DNA of 25,216 bases from Thermoanaerobacterales bacterium (GCA_017577565.1 PKRH01000040.1:1-25216), one strand, 5' to 3'. Shown: positions 7,862 to 16,272, counted from the first letter of the stretch. Made by a program: numbers and translations. The notes: generated from the letters alone by a model not told the origin.

Positions 7862-9282
7862 CGCTCCTCGGTGGTGGTCGGCCCGGCCGGGGCGAGGCCG
7901 GGGAGGATCGTCCCGGGGTTGAGGATGCCGTGGGGGTCGAAGGCGGCCTTGATCCGCTGCATCAGGGCCACCTTGGCGGGGTCCTCCAGCTCGAGGAAGT
8001 AGCCGGCCTTCTCGGTGCCGAGGCCGTGCTCGCCCGAGATCGCCCCGCCCAGCTCCATGCCGGCCTCGAACAGCGCCCGCATGATGCGGCTGCGGACCTC
8101 GGGGTCCTTCTGGAAGACCGCCATGTGGACGTTGCCGTCGCCGGCGTGGCCGCAGCCCGCGATCCAGGCCGAGTGCTCGGCGGCGATCTGCGACACCCGC
8201 TCCATGTAGGCGGGCACGGCGGCCCGGGGGACGACGACGTCGATGATGTCGTCGGCGCCGTTGGCCTTGGCCACCCAGAAGGCCTTCTCCCGGGCGTCGA
8301 TGAGCCCGGCGGCCGCACCCGGCGGCAGCACGTAGACGTCCATGGCGCCGAGCCCGGTGAGCTGGGCGGCGAGCGCCTGGGTGTCCTGCTCCAGCCGGTC
8401 CTCGTGGGTCGACTCGAGGGCGACGACGAGGTAGGCGAGCGCGGACTCCCGCACCTCGTCGGGGATGCCGAGGTCGATGCCGACGTGCGCCGTGGCGGCC
8501 GCCATCGTCAGCATGTCGATGTACTCGAGGATCAGCGGCCCGACGCCGCTGCGCACGATCTCGGGCACCGCCCTCGTGACCTGGTCGAGCGTGGCGAACG
8601 GCGCCAGCACCGTCGACTGGTGGGGCGCCCGCGGGTAGAGCTTGAGGTACGCCTTGGTGACCAGCGCCAGCGTGCCCTCGGACCCGATGATCAACTGGGT
8701 GAGGTCGTAGCCCGTCGAGACCTTGACGATCTTCCCGCCGCAGCGGATGACCTCGCCGGTGGGGAGCACGGCCTCGAGGCCGAGGACGTGGTGGCGGGTC
8801 ACCCCGTACTTGACCGCCCGCATGCCCCCGGCGTTGGTGTTGACGTTGCCGCCCAGGCTGGCGCTGTACTCGCCGGGGTACACCGGGTAGACGAGCCCGA
8901 GCGGCGCCAGCGCGGCGTCGAGCTGCTCGAGGCGCACCCCGGGCTCGACGACGGCGACGAAGTTCTCGGTGTCGATCTCGAGGATCGAGCTCATCCGCTC
9001 GAACGACACGACGATGCCGCCGGGCACCGGGATGCACGCGCCCGACATGCCGGTGCCGGCGCCCCGCGCCGTGACCGGCACCCGGTGCTCGTGGGCGACC
9101 CGCAGCACACCCGCCACCTCCTCGGTCGTGGCGGGGAGCACGACCGCGAGCGGCCGCTGGGGCGTGGCGGTCAGCGCCTCGTCACGCGTGTAGTCGTCCT
9201 TGATCGCCTCGCCGGTGAGCACGTGGTCGGCGCCGACCACCGCGGCGAAGCGCTCGATCACATCGGCCTGTCCACCGGGCAC
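7858..9282 (-). CDS. FAD-linked 2-hydroxyacid oxidase/dehydrogenase (GlcD/lactate dehydrogenase type)
   Basis: 474 residues from the chosen start. The N-terminal PCMH FAD-binding domain shows RPLAVVLPATTEEV followed by RGAGTGMSGACIPVPGG. The C-terminal FAD-oxidase domain has CGHAGDGNVHMAVF and ISGEHGLGTEKAGYF, both hallmarks of the GlcD/D-lactate dehydrogenase family. The enzyme should oxidise a 2-hydroxyacid such as glycolate or lactate to the 2-oxoacid. GTG at 9282 is preferred because a strong purine-rich site (GGGAAGGGG) sits six bases ahead of it. An in-frame ATG at 9327 has no such site and lies inside a likely -10 hexamer (TATGGT). No GlcE or GlcF partner is present. It is the first gene of a unit with the ThDP enzyme (ATGA overlap), and divergent from the pterin dehydratase gene. 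Confidence 0.88.
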   Translation of the reverse strand: MPGGQADVIERFAAVVGADHVLTGEAIKDDYTRDEALTATPQRPLAVVLPATTEEVAGVLRVAHEHRVPVTARGAGTGMSGACIPVPGGIVVSFERMSSILEIDTENFVAVVEPGVRLEQLDAALAPLGLVYPVYPGEYSASLGGNVNTNAGGMRAVKYGVTRHHVLGLEAVLPTGEVIRCGGKIVKVSTGYDLTQLIIGSEGTLALVTKAYLKLYPRAPHQSTVLAPFATLDQVTRAVPEIVRSGVGPLILEYIDMLTMAAATAHVGIDLGIPDEVRESALAYLVVALESTHEDRLEQDTQALAAQLTGLGAMDVYVLPPGAAAGLIDAREKAFWVAKANGADDIIDVVVPRAAVPAYMERVSQIAAEHSAWIAGCGHAGDGNVHMAVFQKDPEVRSRIMRALFEAGMELGGAISGEHGLGTEKAGYFLELEDPAKVALMQRIKAAFDPHGILNPGTILPGLAPAGPTTTEER

Positions 9283-9322
9283 GTCCAGCCCCTTCCCGCG
9301 TGAGCCATCCGAGATGCCGCCG

Positions 9323-9328
9323 ACCATA
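9323..9328 (-). promoter_or_regulatory. Candidate -10 element for the FAD oxidase operon
   Basis: On the minus strand this reads TATGGT, matching the actinobacterial TANNNT -10 pattern. A transcript would begin near 9316, leaving a leader of about 34 bases with the GGGAAGGGG ribosome site before GTG 9282. No convincing -35 was found. Confidence 0.35.
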
Positions 9329-9360
9329 GCGGTGGGGCGACCGCCCTGCGGGCGGCGGTG

Positions 9361-9366
9361 CACAAT
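9361..9366 (+). promoter_or_regulatory. Weak -10-like element just upstream of the pterin dehydratase
   Basis: CACAAT ends six bases before ATG 9373. It differs from TANNNT at the first base. If functional it would give a leaderless message. No ribosome site is seen upstream of the ATG, which fits. Confidence 0.25.
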
Positions 9367-9372
9367 GGCGGC

Positions 9373-9657
9373 ATGACGCGCCTGACCCACGACGAGGTCG
9401 AGCTGCAGCTCGCCGACATCCCCGGCTGGGGGATCTCGCAGGGCGCCCTGCACCGCGAGCTCGAGTTCGCCAACTTCGTCGAGGCCTTCGGCTTCATGAC
9501 CATGGTGGCCATGGCCGCCGAGCGGCTCGGCCACCACCCCGACTGGTCCAACTCGTGGAACCGGGTGGTGATCGACATCCGCAGCCACGCCGATGGGGGC
9601 ATCACCGACCGCTGCGTCGAGCTGGCCCGCGCCATCAACAAGGCGCTGGGGGAGTAG
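9373..9657 (+). CDS. 4a-hydroxytetrahydrobiopterin (pterin-4a-carbinolamine) dehydratase
   Basis: 94 residues, the standard length for the PCD/DCoH/PhhB family. The active-site pattern is E50-x3-H54-H55-P56, W62 and H72; the spacing of the three histidines matches the catalytic triad of characterised enzymes. The conserved aspartate usually found nine residues after the third histidine is Cys81 here, with Asp79 two residues earlier. The reaction is dehydration of a 4a-hydroxy-tetrahydropterin during pterin recycling. No aromatic amino acid hydroxylase lies in the window. Comparative work on the family has linked some members to molybdenum-cofactor metabolism, and a molybdoenzyme operon lies 11 kb away. 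ATG 9373 was chosen over an in-frame GTG at 9358 because a -10-like CACAAT ends six bases before the ATG. The gene converges with sufU. Confidence 0.9.
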   Translation: MTRLTHDEVELQLADIPGWGISQGALHRELEFANFVEAFGFMTMVAMAAERLGHHPDWSNSWNRVVIDIRSHADGGITDRCVELARAINKALGE

Positions 9658-9664
9658 ACGGGCG

Positions 9665-9685
9665 GGCCCGCCGGCGGCGCGGGCC
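9665..9685. terminator. Stem-loop between convergent pterin dehydratase and sufU genes
   Basis: Seven-base arms GGCCCGC and GCGGGCC are separated by a seven-base loop in the 30-base gap between two stop codons. It overlaps a second palindrome, GGCGGGCCCGCC (9661-9672). There is no T tract. Confidence 0.4.
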
Positions 9686-9687
9686 GG

Positions 9688-10179
9688 TCAGCCCTCGCCG
9701 GTGCGCTCGTCGAGCCCCTGCAGCAGGGTGTTCCAGGACAGGGTGGCGCACTTGATGCGCACCGGGAACTTCACCACGCCCCGGAGGGCCTCGAGGTCGC
9801 CGAGCTTGACGTCGGGCGGCGGCCCCTCGACCGCCTCCTCGCCGTCGCCCTCCTCGCCGCCGTCGAGCGACTGCTCGTGGATCGACATCATGGCCTTGAA
9901 GGCCCGAGACAGCGCCCGCACCTCGTCGATGGTGCGGCCCTTCACCGCGGTGGACATCATCGACGCCGAGGACTGGCTGATCGAGCAGCCCTGGCCCCCG
10001 ACCCGGATGTCCTTCACCCTGTCGTCCTCGATGTCGAGGTAGAGGACGATCTCGTCGCCGCAGAGCGGGTTGAAGCCCTCGACCCGCACGGCCGGCGGCG
10101 ACGGGAGCTCGCCACGGTTCCGCGGGTTGCGGTAGTGGTCGAGGATGATCTCGCGGTAGAGGTCTTCGAGGCCGGGCAT
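9688..10179 (-). CDS. sufU: SufU-type Fe-S assembly sulfurtransferase (NifU-like)
   Basis: 163 residues. It starts MPGLEDLYREIILDHYRNPRN, typical of SufU. The zinc and active-site ligands are all present: Cys40 and Asp42 in NPLCGDEI, Cys65 in GGQGCSIS and Cys144 in RIKCATLSW. SufU accepts the persulfide from SufS and passes sulfur on to the scaffold. Residues about 106-123 form an acidic, glycine- and proline-rich stretch between the SLDG segment and the last cysteine, in the region where SufU proteins carry their characteristic extra loop. The start lies 23 bases after the sufS stop. A TAGGAT hexamer in that gap suggests an additional near-leaderless promoter of its own. Confidence 0.93.
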   Translation of the reverse strand: MPGLEDLYREIILDHYRNPRNRGELPSPPAVRVEGFNPLCGDEIVLYLDIEDDRVKDIRVGGQGCSISQSSASMMSTAVKGRTIDEVRALSRAFKAMMSIHEQSLDGGEEGDGEEAVEGPPPDVKLGDLEALRGVVKFPVRIKCATLSWNTLLQGLDERTGEG

Positions 10180-10189
10180 GCGAAGGGCG

Positions 10190-10195
10190 ATCCTA
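10190..10195 (-). promoter_or_regulatory. Candidate -10 element for sufU
   Basis: TAGGAT on the minus strand ends ten bases before ATG 10179, in the short gap after sufS. It matches TANNNT and could let sufU be transcribed separately with almost no leader. Confidence 0.3.
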
Positions 10196-10202
10196 TCGAC
10201 GT

Positions 10203-11452
10203 TCAGGTGCTGAAGAACTCGGCCGCCGCCGCGATGGCGTCGGACAGCGCGTCGACGTCGGACTCGTCGTTGTAGACGTACAGCGAGGCTCGGGCCGTGG
10301 CGGCGACGCCCAGCTCGCGCATGAGCGGCTTGGCGCAGTGGTGGCCGGCCCGGACGCACACCCCGTGCTGGTCGAACACCTGCGTGAGGTCGTGGGGGTG
10401 GACGTCGCGGTAGGCGAACGACAGCACCCCGCCCCGCTCGGACGGCTCCGACGGCCCGTGGATGACGAGGTCGTCGCCGAACCGCTCGGTCAGCGTGCGC
10501 AGCGCGTAGGCGGTGAGCGAGACCTCGTGGGCCCGGACCGCCTCCATGCCGAGCCCCTCCAGGTAGTCGACCGCGGCGCCGAGCCCGACGGCCTCGGCGA
10601 TCGGGGGCGTCCCCGCCTCGAACTTCCACGGCAGCTCGTTGGGCGTGAACCCCTCCTTGGTGACGTTCAGGATCATCTCGCCGCCGGTGAGGAAGGGCGG
10701 GGTGGCGTCGAGGATCGCCTCCGTGCCCCACAGCACGCCGATGCCGGTGGGGCCGCACATCTTGTGGCCGGTGAAGGCGACGAAGTCGGCGCCCCAGGCG
10801 CCGACGTCGGTGGCCACGTGGGGCACGTACTGGCTGGCGTCGACGACGGCGATCGCCCCCGCGTCGTGGGCGGCGGCGACCAGCCGCTCGACCGGGGTCA
10901 GCGTGCCGAGCACGTTGGACATCGCCGCGAACGACACGACCCGGGCGCCGTCCAGCAGCCGGTCGAGGTCGGTCAGGTCGAGGCGCCCGTCGGCGCCCAC
11001 CGGGATCCACCGCAGCTCGATGCCGATCTCCTCGACGAGCTGGTGCCACGGGACGATGTTGGCGTGGTGCTCGAGCTCGGTGAGCACGACGGGGTCGCCG
11101 GGCCGCAGGTGGGCGCGCCCCCAGGCCTTGGCCACGAGGTTGAGCGCCTCCGTGGCGTTCTTGGTGAAGACGACCTCGCGCTCGGAGCGGGCGCCGATGA
11201 ACCGGGCGACCTTGGCCCGGGCCCCCTCCAGGGCGGCCGTCGCCTCCTCGGCGATGAGGTAGGTGCCGCGGTGGACGTTGGCGTTGGAGCGCTCGTAGTA
11301 GGTCTGGACGGCCTCGATCACCGACCGGGGCTTCTGCGAGGTGTTGGCCGAGTCGAGGTAGACGAGCCGCCGGCCGTGCACCTGGCGGTCGAGGATGGGG
11401 AAGTCCTTGCGGATGCGGGCGACGTCGAGCGGGTCGACGGCCGGGGTCGTTG

Positions 11453-11456
<4 letters not shown>
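10203..11456 (-). CDS. sufS: SufS-type cysteine desulfurase
   Basis: 417 residues, the normal length of group II cysteine desulfurases. The PLP lysine is Lys232 in FTGHKMCGP, the cofactor-binding aspartate is Asp206 in VVDASQ, and the catalytic cysteine is Cys374 in RAGHHCAKPLM, the short-loop arrangement of SufS. ELEHHANIVPW (127-137) and ARASLYVYN near the end are also typical. The enzyme removes sulfur from L-cysteine to form a persulfide for SufU. The GTG start at 11456 overlaps the sufC stop (GTGA), so translation is probably coupled. Any start further upstream would run into the sufC frame. Confidence 0.95.
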
Positions 11457-12241
<785 letters not shown>

Positions 12242-12248
12242 GGGCGCC

Positions 12249-12254
12249 AGTCTA
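12249..12254 (-). promoter_or_regulatory. Candidate -10 element giving a leaderless sufC transcript
   Basis: TAGACT on the minus strand is followed by seven bases and then ATG 12241, putting the predicted transcript start at or next to the start codon. A weak TTCTCC 17 bases upstream (12272-12277, minus strand) could be the -35. Confidence 0.45.
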
Positions 12255-12260
12255 TTGCCA

Positions 12261-12272
12261 CTACGCGCATAG
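12261..12272. promoter_or_regulatory. Imperfect palindrome in the sufC promoter spacer
   Basis: CTACGCGCATAG is symmetric except at one base pair. It sits between the proposed -35 and -10 of sufC, where a regulator could bind. No match to a known Suf regulator site is claimed. Confidence 0.25.
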
Positions 12273-12286
12273 GAGAAATGGCGGTA

Positions 12287-12301
12287 CCCCCGTCACGGGG
12301 G
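12287..12301. promoter_or_regulatory. Perfect palindrome in the glycosidase promoter
   Basis: CCCCCGT-C-ACGGGGG is a perfect 7+1+7 inverted repeat immediately upstream of the TAGGGT hexamer of the debranching-enzyme gene, in the -35/-10 spacer. It could be an operator or chance GC-rich symmetry. Confidence 0.3.
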
Positions 12302-12306
12302 CGGGC

Positions 12307-12312
12307 TAGGGT
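12307..12312 (+). promoter_or_regulatory. Candidate -10 element giving a leaderless glycosidase transcript
   Basis: TAGGGT ends eight bases before ATG 12321 and matches TANNNT, so transcription would start at about the start codon. It is the divergent partner of the sufC promoter in a 79-base gap. Confidence 0.45.
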
Positions 12313-12320
12313 CAGCGGGG

Positions 12321-14453
12321 ATGAGCATCCGGACGACCCCTCCGGGCGCGCTCGTGACGCTCTTCGAGGGCGGATCGTTCTGCCTGTCCGACCCGGTCGG
12401 CGACATGCCGGGGTCGGGGGCGGGCAGCGCGGCGGGCCTGTACGTGGCCGGGCGCCGGCTGCTGTCACGGCTGGTCACGACCGTCAACGGCCAGCCGCTG
12501 GAGCCCGTCGACCACCACCGCGACGACCCGGCGGCGGCCACCTTCGTGGCCCGCGCCCGGCGGTGGGACGACGCCGCGCCGTCCGCCGGCGGGCCGGTCG
12601 TCGTGCGCCGGCGGACCCTCGGCGCGGCCATGCGCGACAGCATCGAGGTGCGCAACCTCGGCGACGAGCCCAGCTACGTCGAGGTCGAGATCGAGGTGGG
12701 GGCCGACCTGGCCACGGTGGCCGCGGTGCGCGACGGGGGCGACCTCCCCGATCCGGTGGCGCCCGAGGGGGGTGCGCCCGACGAGGTCCTGCTCGTGCGG
12801 GGTCGCGGCACCGGGCGGGTGGGCTGCCGGGTCACCGGCGCCCCCGACGTGGTCGCCAAGGGCGGGCTGCTGCGGTGGGAGGCCATCGTCCCCGCCCGGG
12901 GCGCCCGCCGGCTGACCGTCGTCGCCGCGCCGATCGTCGCCGGCGCCGAGCTGGTGCCCGGGCCGCTGCTGGCCGACGACCCGGTGCGCAGCGACTCGTC
13001 CCGCCAGCTCGTCCGCTGGCACCGGACGCTGCCCCACGTGGCCAGCGACCACCAGCCGCTCGTCACGGTCGTCCGGCGCAGCGCCTACGACCTGGGCGCG
13101 CTGCGGGTGCTCGACCCCGAGTACCCCGGCCGGGCCGTGGTGGCCGCCGGGGCCCCGTGGCACCTGGCGCTGCACGGGCGCGACGCGCTGCTCACCGCGT
13201 GGATGAGCCTGATCGTCGACCCCGAGCTGGCGCTCGGCACGCTGGAGACGCTCGCCCGGTTCCAGGGGACCGAGGTCGACGAGCGCACCGAGGAGCAGCC
13301 GGGGCGCATCGTCCACCGGGTGACCTTCGACCCCGCCGGGTTCGGCGCCCCGGCCGACGGCGCCCGCAGCGTCAGCTACGGCTCGGTCGACGCGACGCCG
13401 CTGTTCGTCATGCTGCTCGGCGAGCTGCGGCGCTGGGGGCTGGCCCACGAGGTGGTCGACCGCCTGCTCCCGCACGCCGACCGCGCCCTCGAGTGGATCG
13501 AGCGCCACGGCGACCGGGACGGGGACGGGTACGTCGAGTACCAGCGGGCCACCGACCGGGGCGAACGCCACCAGGCCTGGAAGGACTCGCCGGCCCCGAT
13601 CCGCCACCCCGACGGGCGCGAGGCCCGGGGACCGCTGGCGCTGGCCGAGGTCCAGGGCTACGTCTACGGCGCCTACCGGGCGCGGGCCCACTTCGCGGCC
13701 GAGGAGGGCGACGAGGAGGCGGCCCGGGCCTGGGCGGCCAAGGCGGCGGACCTGCGCCGGGCCTTCAACCGCGACTTCTGGGTCGAGGAGGCCGGCTGGT
13801 TCGCCCTCGCCCTCGACGGCGACAAGCGACCCGTGCCGGTGCTGGCGTCCAACATCGGCCACTGCCTCTGGAGCGGCATCGTCGACGAGGACAAGGCCGC
13901 GGTCATGGTGAAGCACCTGCTCTCCGACGAGCTGTTCTCGGGCTGGGGGGTGCGCACGCTCGGTGCGTCGATGGGCGCCTACGACCCGCTCGGCGCCCAC
14001 ACGGGCGCCGTGTGGCCCCACGACAACGCCCTGTGCGCGGCGGGCCTGGTGCGCTACGGCTTCGTCGAGGAGGCCCACCGGCTGATGCTGGCCCAGATCG
14101 AGGCGGCCGACGCCGACGGCGGCCGCATGTCGGTGCTGTGCGGGTTCGACCGGGACGACGTGACCGCGCCGGTCCGCTTCCCCGACCTCTGCGAGACCCG
14201 GGCGTGGTCGGCGGCGGCACCGCTGCTGCACCTGCGCTCGCTGCTGCGCTTCGACCCCCACGTCCCCCAGGGGAAGCTCTGGCTGTCGCCGGTGCTCCCC
14301 GACGCCATCTCCCACCTGCGGGTCGAGCGCATCCCGCTCATGGGCGGGACGGTGACGGTGACCGTCGACCGGGACGGGGTCGAGGTGGCCGACCTGCCCG
14401 CGGGGGTCGAGGTGATCGCCGAGCCGCGGCGCCCGCTCGCCGCCGGTGCCTGA
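12321..14453 (+). CDS. Glycogen debranching N-terminal domain / amylo-alpha-1,6-glucosidase family glycosidase
   Basis: 710 residues, the usual size of the bacterial family combining a glycogen-debranching N-terminal beta domain (about 10-210) with an (alpha/alpha)6 glycosidase barrel. Recognisable blocks are a variant of the GRDSL motif (HGRDALLTAWMSLI, near 285), the WKDSPAPIRHPDG segment (near 420), LALAEVQGYVYGAY (near 440) and CETRAWSAAAPLLHL near the end. Members act on alpha-glucans or alpha-glucosides in the cytoplasm. No signal peptide is seen. Which linkage is cut cannot be stated. ATG 12321 follows a -10-like TAGGGT at eight bases and has only a weak GGGG ahead of it. The gene is divergent from sufC and is followed by a strong stem-loop. 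Confidence 0.85.
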   Translation: MSIRTTPPGALVTLFEGGSFCLSDPVGDMPGSGAGSAAGLYVAGRRLLSRLVTTVNGQPLEPVDHHRDDPAAATFVARARRWDDAAPSAGGPVVVRRRTLGAAMRDSIEVRNLGDEPSYVEVEIEVGADLATVAAVRDGGDLPDPVAPEGGAPDEVLLVRGRGTGRVGCRVTGAPDVVAKGGLLRWEAIVPARGARRLTVVAAPIVAGAELVPGPLLADDPVRSDSSRQLVRWHRTLPHVASDHQPLVTVVRRSAYDLGALRVLDPEYPGRAVVAAGAPWHLALHGRDALLTAWMSLIVDPELALGTLETLARFQGTEVDERTEEQPGRIVHRVTFDPAGFGAPADGARSVSYGSVDATPLFVMLLGELRRWGLAHEVVDRLLPHADRALEWIERHGDRDGDGYVEYQRATDRGERHQAWKDSPAPIRHPDGREARGPLALAEVQGYVYGAYRARAHFAAEEGDEEAARAWAAKAADLRRAFNRDFWVEEAGWFALALDGDKRPVPVLASNIGHCLWSGIVDEDKAAVMVKHLLSDELFSGWGVRTLGASMGAYDPLGAHTGAVWPHDNALCAAGLVRYGFVEEAHRLMLAQIEAADADGGRMSVLCGFDRDDVTAPVRFPDLCETRAWSAAAPLLHLRSLLRFDPHVPQGKLWLSPVLPDAISHLRVERIPLMGGTVTVTVDRDGVEVADLPAGVEVIAEPRRPLAAGA

Positions 14454-14466
14454 CACCCGCCGCCGG

Positions 14467-14490
14467 GTCGCGCCCGCGGTGGGGCGCGAC
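14467..14490 (+). terminator. Stem-loop after the glycosidase gene
   Basis: Perfect nine-base arms, GTCGCGCCC and GGGCGCGAC, around a six-base loop, starting 14 bases after the stop. There is no T tract, as is common in high-GC actinomycetes. Confidence 0.5.
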
Positions 14491-14511
14491 CGCGTGGCCG
14501 GGTCGCGCGCG

Positions 14512-14517
14512 TAGTCT
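14512..14517 (+). promoter_or_regulatory. Candidate -10 element for the paralogue array
   Basis: TAGTCT matches TANNNT and lies just downstream of the preceding stem-loop. A transcript would start near 14524 and carry a leader of about 100 bases before the first array gene. Confidence 0.35.
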
Positions 14518-14624
14518 TCGGCGGACATCGAGCCGGCCCCCCGGCGCACGGCGGTCGCGGCGAGCGCGCCCGGCCCCACGGCAGCGAGCCGGCGTTACCC
14601 CCACTCGCACGTCAGGAGAGACCC

Positions 14625-15569
14625 GTGTCCCAGCAGCCTCCCCCGTCCCCTGGTCCCGCCCCGGGCTGGGGCCCGCCGCCCGGCGGGCAGCCCCCGCCCG
14701 GGCCCGTGCCGCCCGCCGGGCCGACCCCGCCGGGGGCGGCCCCGCCGGGGCCGCCCACCGGCCCGTACGCGCCCGGCCCGCCGACCGGCTACGGCCCCGG
14801 CCCGTACCCGCCGGGCCCCGGCGGCCAGCCGCCCGGCGGCTCGGGCGGCAGCAAGACCGGGCTGATCGTCGTCCTCGTCCTCGTGCTGGCGGCCGTCGGC
14901 GTCGGCGCCTACTTCCTGCTGTCCGGCGACGACGGTGGCAGCGGCCCCGAGGCCGTCGCGGTCCGCTTCGTCGAGGCCGGCATCGAGGGGGACTGCGACG
15001 CCTTGCGCGAGACCCTCCTCATCCCCGAGGACGAGCTGGAGACCTTCGACGAGGACTGCGCCGAGTTCGTCGAGATGATCCAGGAGGGCGGCGACGACGT
15101 CGTGGCCGAGGTCCTGTCGACCTCGATCGAGGACGAGACCGAGGACACCGCGACGGTGGCGGTCGAGTACCGCACCCGCGGCGGCGAGACGCGGACCGAC
15201 GACCTCGAGCTCGTCCGGCGCGACGGCAAGTGGCTGGTCGACTTCACCGGCGGCACGTCGATCGAACCCGACATCGACCTGCCCGACATGCCCGACCTGC
15301 CAGACATGCCCGACCTGCCCGACATCGGGGTGCCGGGCGACGACGTCGAGGCCGGGTCGCCGACGCCGCCGCCGCTCGACGACCCCCAGATCGACGACGA
15401 CCCGACGCTCGAGACGTACGCCCAGGACTGCTACGACGGCGACATGGTCGCGTGCGACGACCTCTACTGGTCGACCGACATCGGCAGCGCCCTCGAGGAG
15501 TACGCCATGTCCTGCGGCGGCCGCCTGGACCCGTACTACGGCGGCGACTGCGAGGACACGCTCGGCTGA
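14625..15569 (+). CDS. Array paralogue 1: proline-rich single-pass membrane protein with C-terminal Cys module
   Basis: 314 residues. The N-terminal tail (1-76) is a Pro/Gly-rich, low-complexity sequence starting MSQQPP. One membrane helix spans about 79-99. Outside follows a domain of about 110 residues resembling NTF2-like/DUF4878-type small alpha+beta domains: FVEAGIEGDCDALRET, a beta block VAVEYRTRGGE, and VRRDGKWLVDF. Cys124 and Cys145 (x20 apart) are conserved in all five array members. A PDMPDL repeat links to a module with four more cysteines (DGDMVACD ... SCGGR ... GGDCEDTLG). The tail is predicted cytoplasmic and the rest extracytoplasmic. GTG 14625 has AGGAG ten to eleven bases ahead. 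The function is unknown; a cell-envelope or sensory role is inference. Confidence 0.85.
   Translation: MSQQPPPSPGPAPGWGPPPGGQPPPGPVPPAGPTPPGAAPPGPPTGPYAPGPPTGYGPGPYPPGPGGQPPGGSGGSKTGLIVVLVLVLAAVGVGAYFLLSGDDGGSGPEAVAVRFVEAGIEGDCDALRETLLIPEDELETFDEDCAEFVEMIQEGGDDVVAEVLSTSIEDETEDTATVAVEYRTRGGETRTDDLELVRRDGKWLVDFTGGTSIEPDIDLPDMPDLPDMPDLPDIGVPGDDVEAGSPTPPPLDDPQIDDDPTLETYAQDCYDGDMVACDDLYWSTDIGSALEEYAMSCGGRLDPYYGGDCEDTLG
15282..15326 (+). repeat. In-frame 18-base tandem repeat encoding PDMPDL
   Basis: Two and a half copies of an 18-base unit (15282-15299, 15300-15317 and partial 15318-15326) encode PDMPDL, PDMPDL and PDI between the outer domain and the Cys module of array paralogue 1. It is a likely slippage-prone spacer. 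Confidence 0.8.
15367..15413 (+). repeat. 47-base perfect direct repeat, copy A
   Basis: Identical to 17723-17769, 2356 bases downstream. It encodes the PPLDDPQIDDDPTLE entry into the Cys module of paralogues 1 and 4. Flanking sequence is more diverged. Confidence 0.9.
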
Positions 15570-15575
15570 CCTGGC

Positions 15576-15610
15576 GCGGGGGCCCGGGCGCGCCCGTGCC
15601 CGGCCCCCGC
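15576..15610 (+). terminator. Strong stem-loop between paralogues 1 and 2
   Basis: Arms GCGGGGGCCCGGGC and GCCCGGCCCCCGC pair with a single bulge. There is no T tract. A related stem-loop follows paralogue 2, so the spacer seems to have been duplicated with the gene. Confidence 0.45.
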
Positions 15611-15684
15611 CTGTCACCGACCACGGCGGGCGGACCGCATCCCGAGACGGACAGCGAACCGAGGAGTTGAGACAGGAGGGATCC

Positions 15685-16263
15685 GTGTCCCGACAGCCTC
15701 CCGCGCCCCCTGGTCCGGTCCCGAACGGCTCCCAGCCGGACGGCAGTCCGCCCGCGCCCCCGCCCGGCCCCGGCGGCGCCGTGCCGCCGGCCCCGCCGAG
15801 GGGCAGGAGGACGGCGCTCGTCGTCGTGGCCGTCGCCGTGCTGGCGGTGGTCGGCGTCGGGGCGTACCTCCTGCTGTCGGGCGACGACGGCGGGGGACCG
15901 GACAGCCCCGAGGAGGCCGTGACCCGCATGGTCGAGGCCCTCGCCGAGGGCGACTGCGAGGCGCTCATGGACGTCGTGCTGGTGCCCGACGACTTCCCCG
16001 GCGACAGGTCGATGCTCGTCGAGGAGTGCGAGGCGAACCTGCTGCCCGAGCTGGAGGAGGAGGACGCGGTGCCGGCCGAGGTCCTCTCGATGGAGGTCGA
16101 GGAGGAGGGCGAGGGCCGGGTGACGGTCGTCGCGGACTTCCGCACCCGCAGTGGCGAGGAGAACACGACCTCCCCGATCCCCGTCGTGCGCCGCGACGGC
16201 CGGTGGCTGGTCGACGCCACGTCCGCCTTCCAGGACCTCGGCGGGTCGGGCACCGAGGGCTGA
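15685..16263 (+). CDS. Array paralogue 2: proline-rich single-pass membrane protein
   Basis: 192 residues. A short Pro/Gly-rich tail (1-42, starting MSRQPPAPPG) precedes one membrane helix at about 43-65 and an outer domain homologous to the other array members: MVEALAEGDCEAL, VVADFRTRSGEE and VVRRDGRWLVDA. The conserved cysteine pair is present with a spacing of 23 instead of 20 (first at Cys91). It ends soon after the outer domain and lacks the PDMPDL linker and the four-Cys module of paralogue 1. GTG 15685 has an AGGAGGG ribosome site at an ideal distance; an in-frame TTG at 15667 is less likely. The function is unknown. Confidence 0.83.
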   Translation: MSRQPPAPPGPVPNGSQPDGSPPAPPPGPGGAVPPAPPRGRRTALVVVAVAVLAVVGVGAYLLLSGDDGGGPDSPEEAVTRMVEALAEGDCEALMDVVLVPDDFPGDRSMLVEECEANLLPELEEEDAVPAEVLSMEVEEEGEGRVTVVADFRTRSGEENTTSPIPVVRRDGRWLVDATSAFQDLGGSGTEG

Positions 16264-16272
16264 GCAGGCACC

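Noticed and set aside
9325..9588. N-terminal extension of the FAD oxidase beyond 9282
   Set aside because: The extension overlaps the divergent pterin dehydratase, is His/Gly-rich without similarity to the family, and lacks the ribosome site present at 9282.
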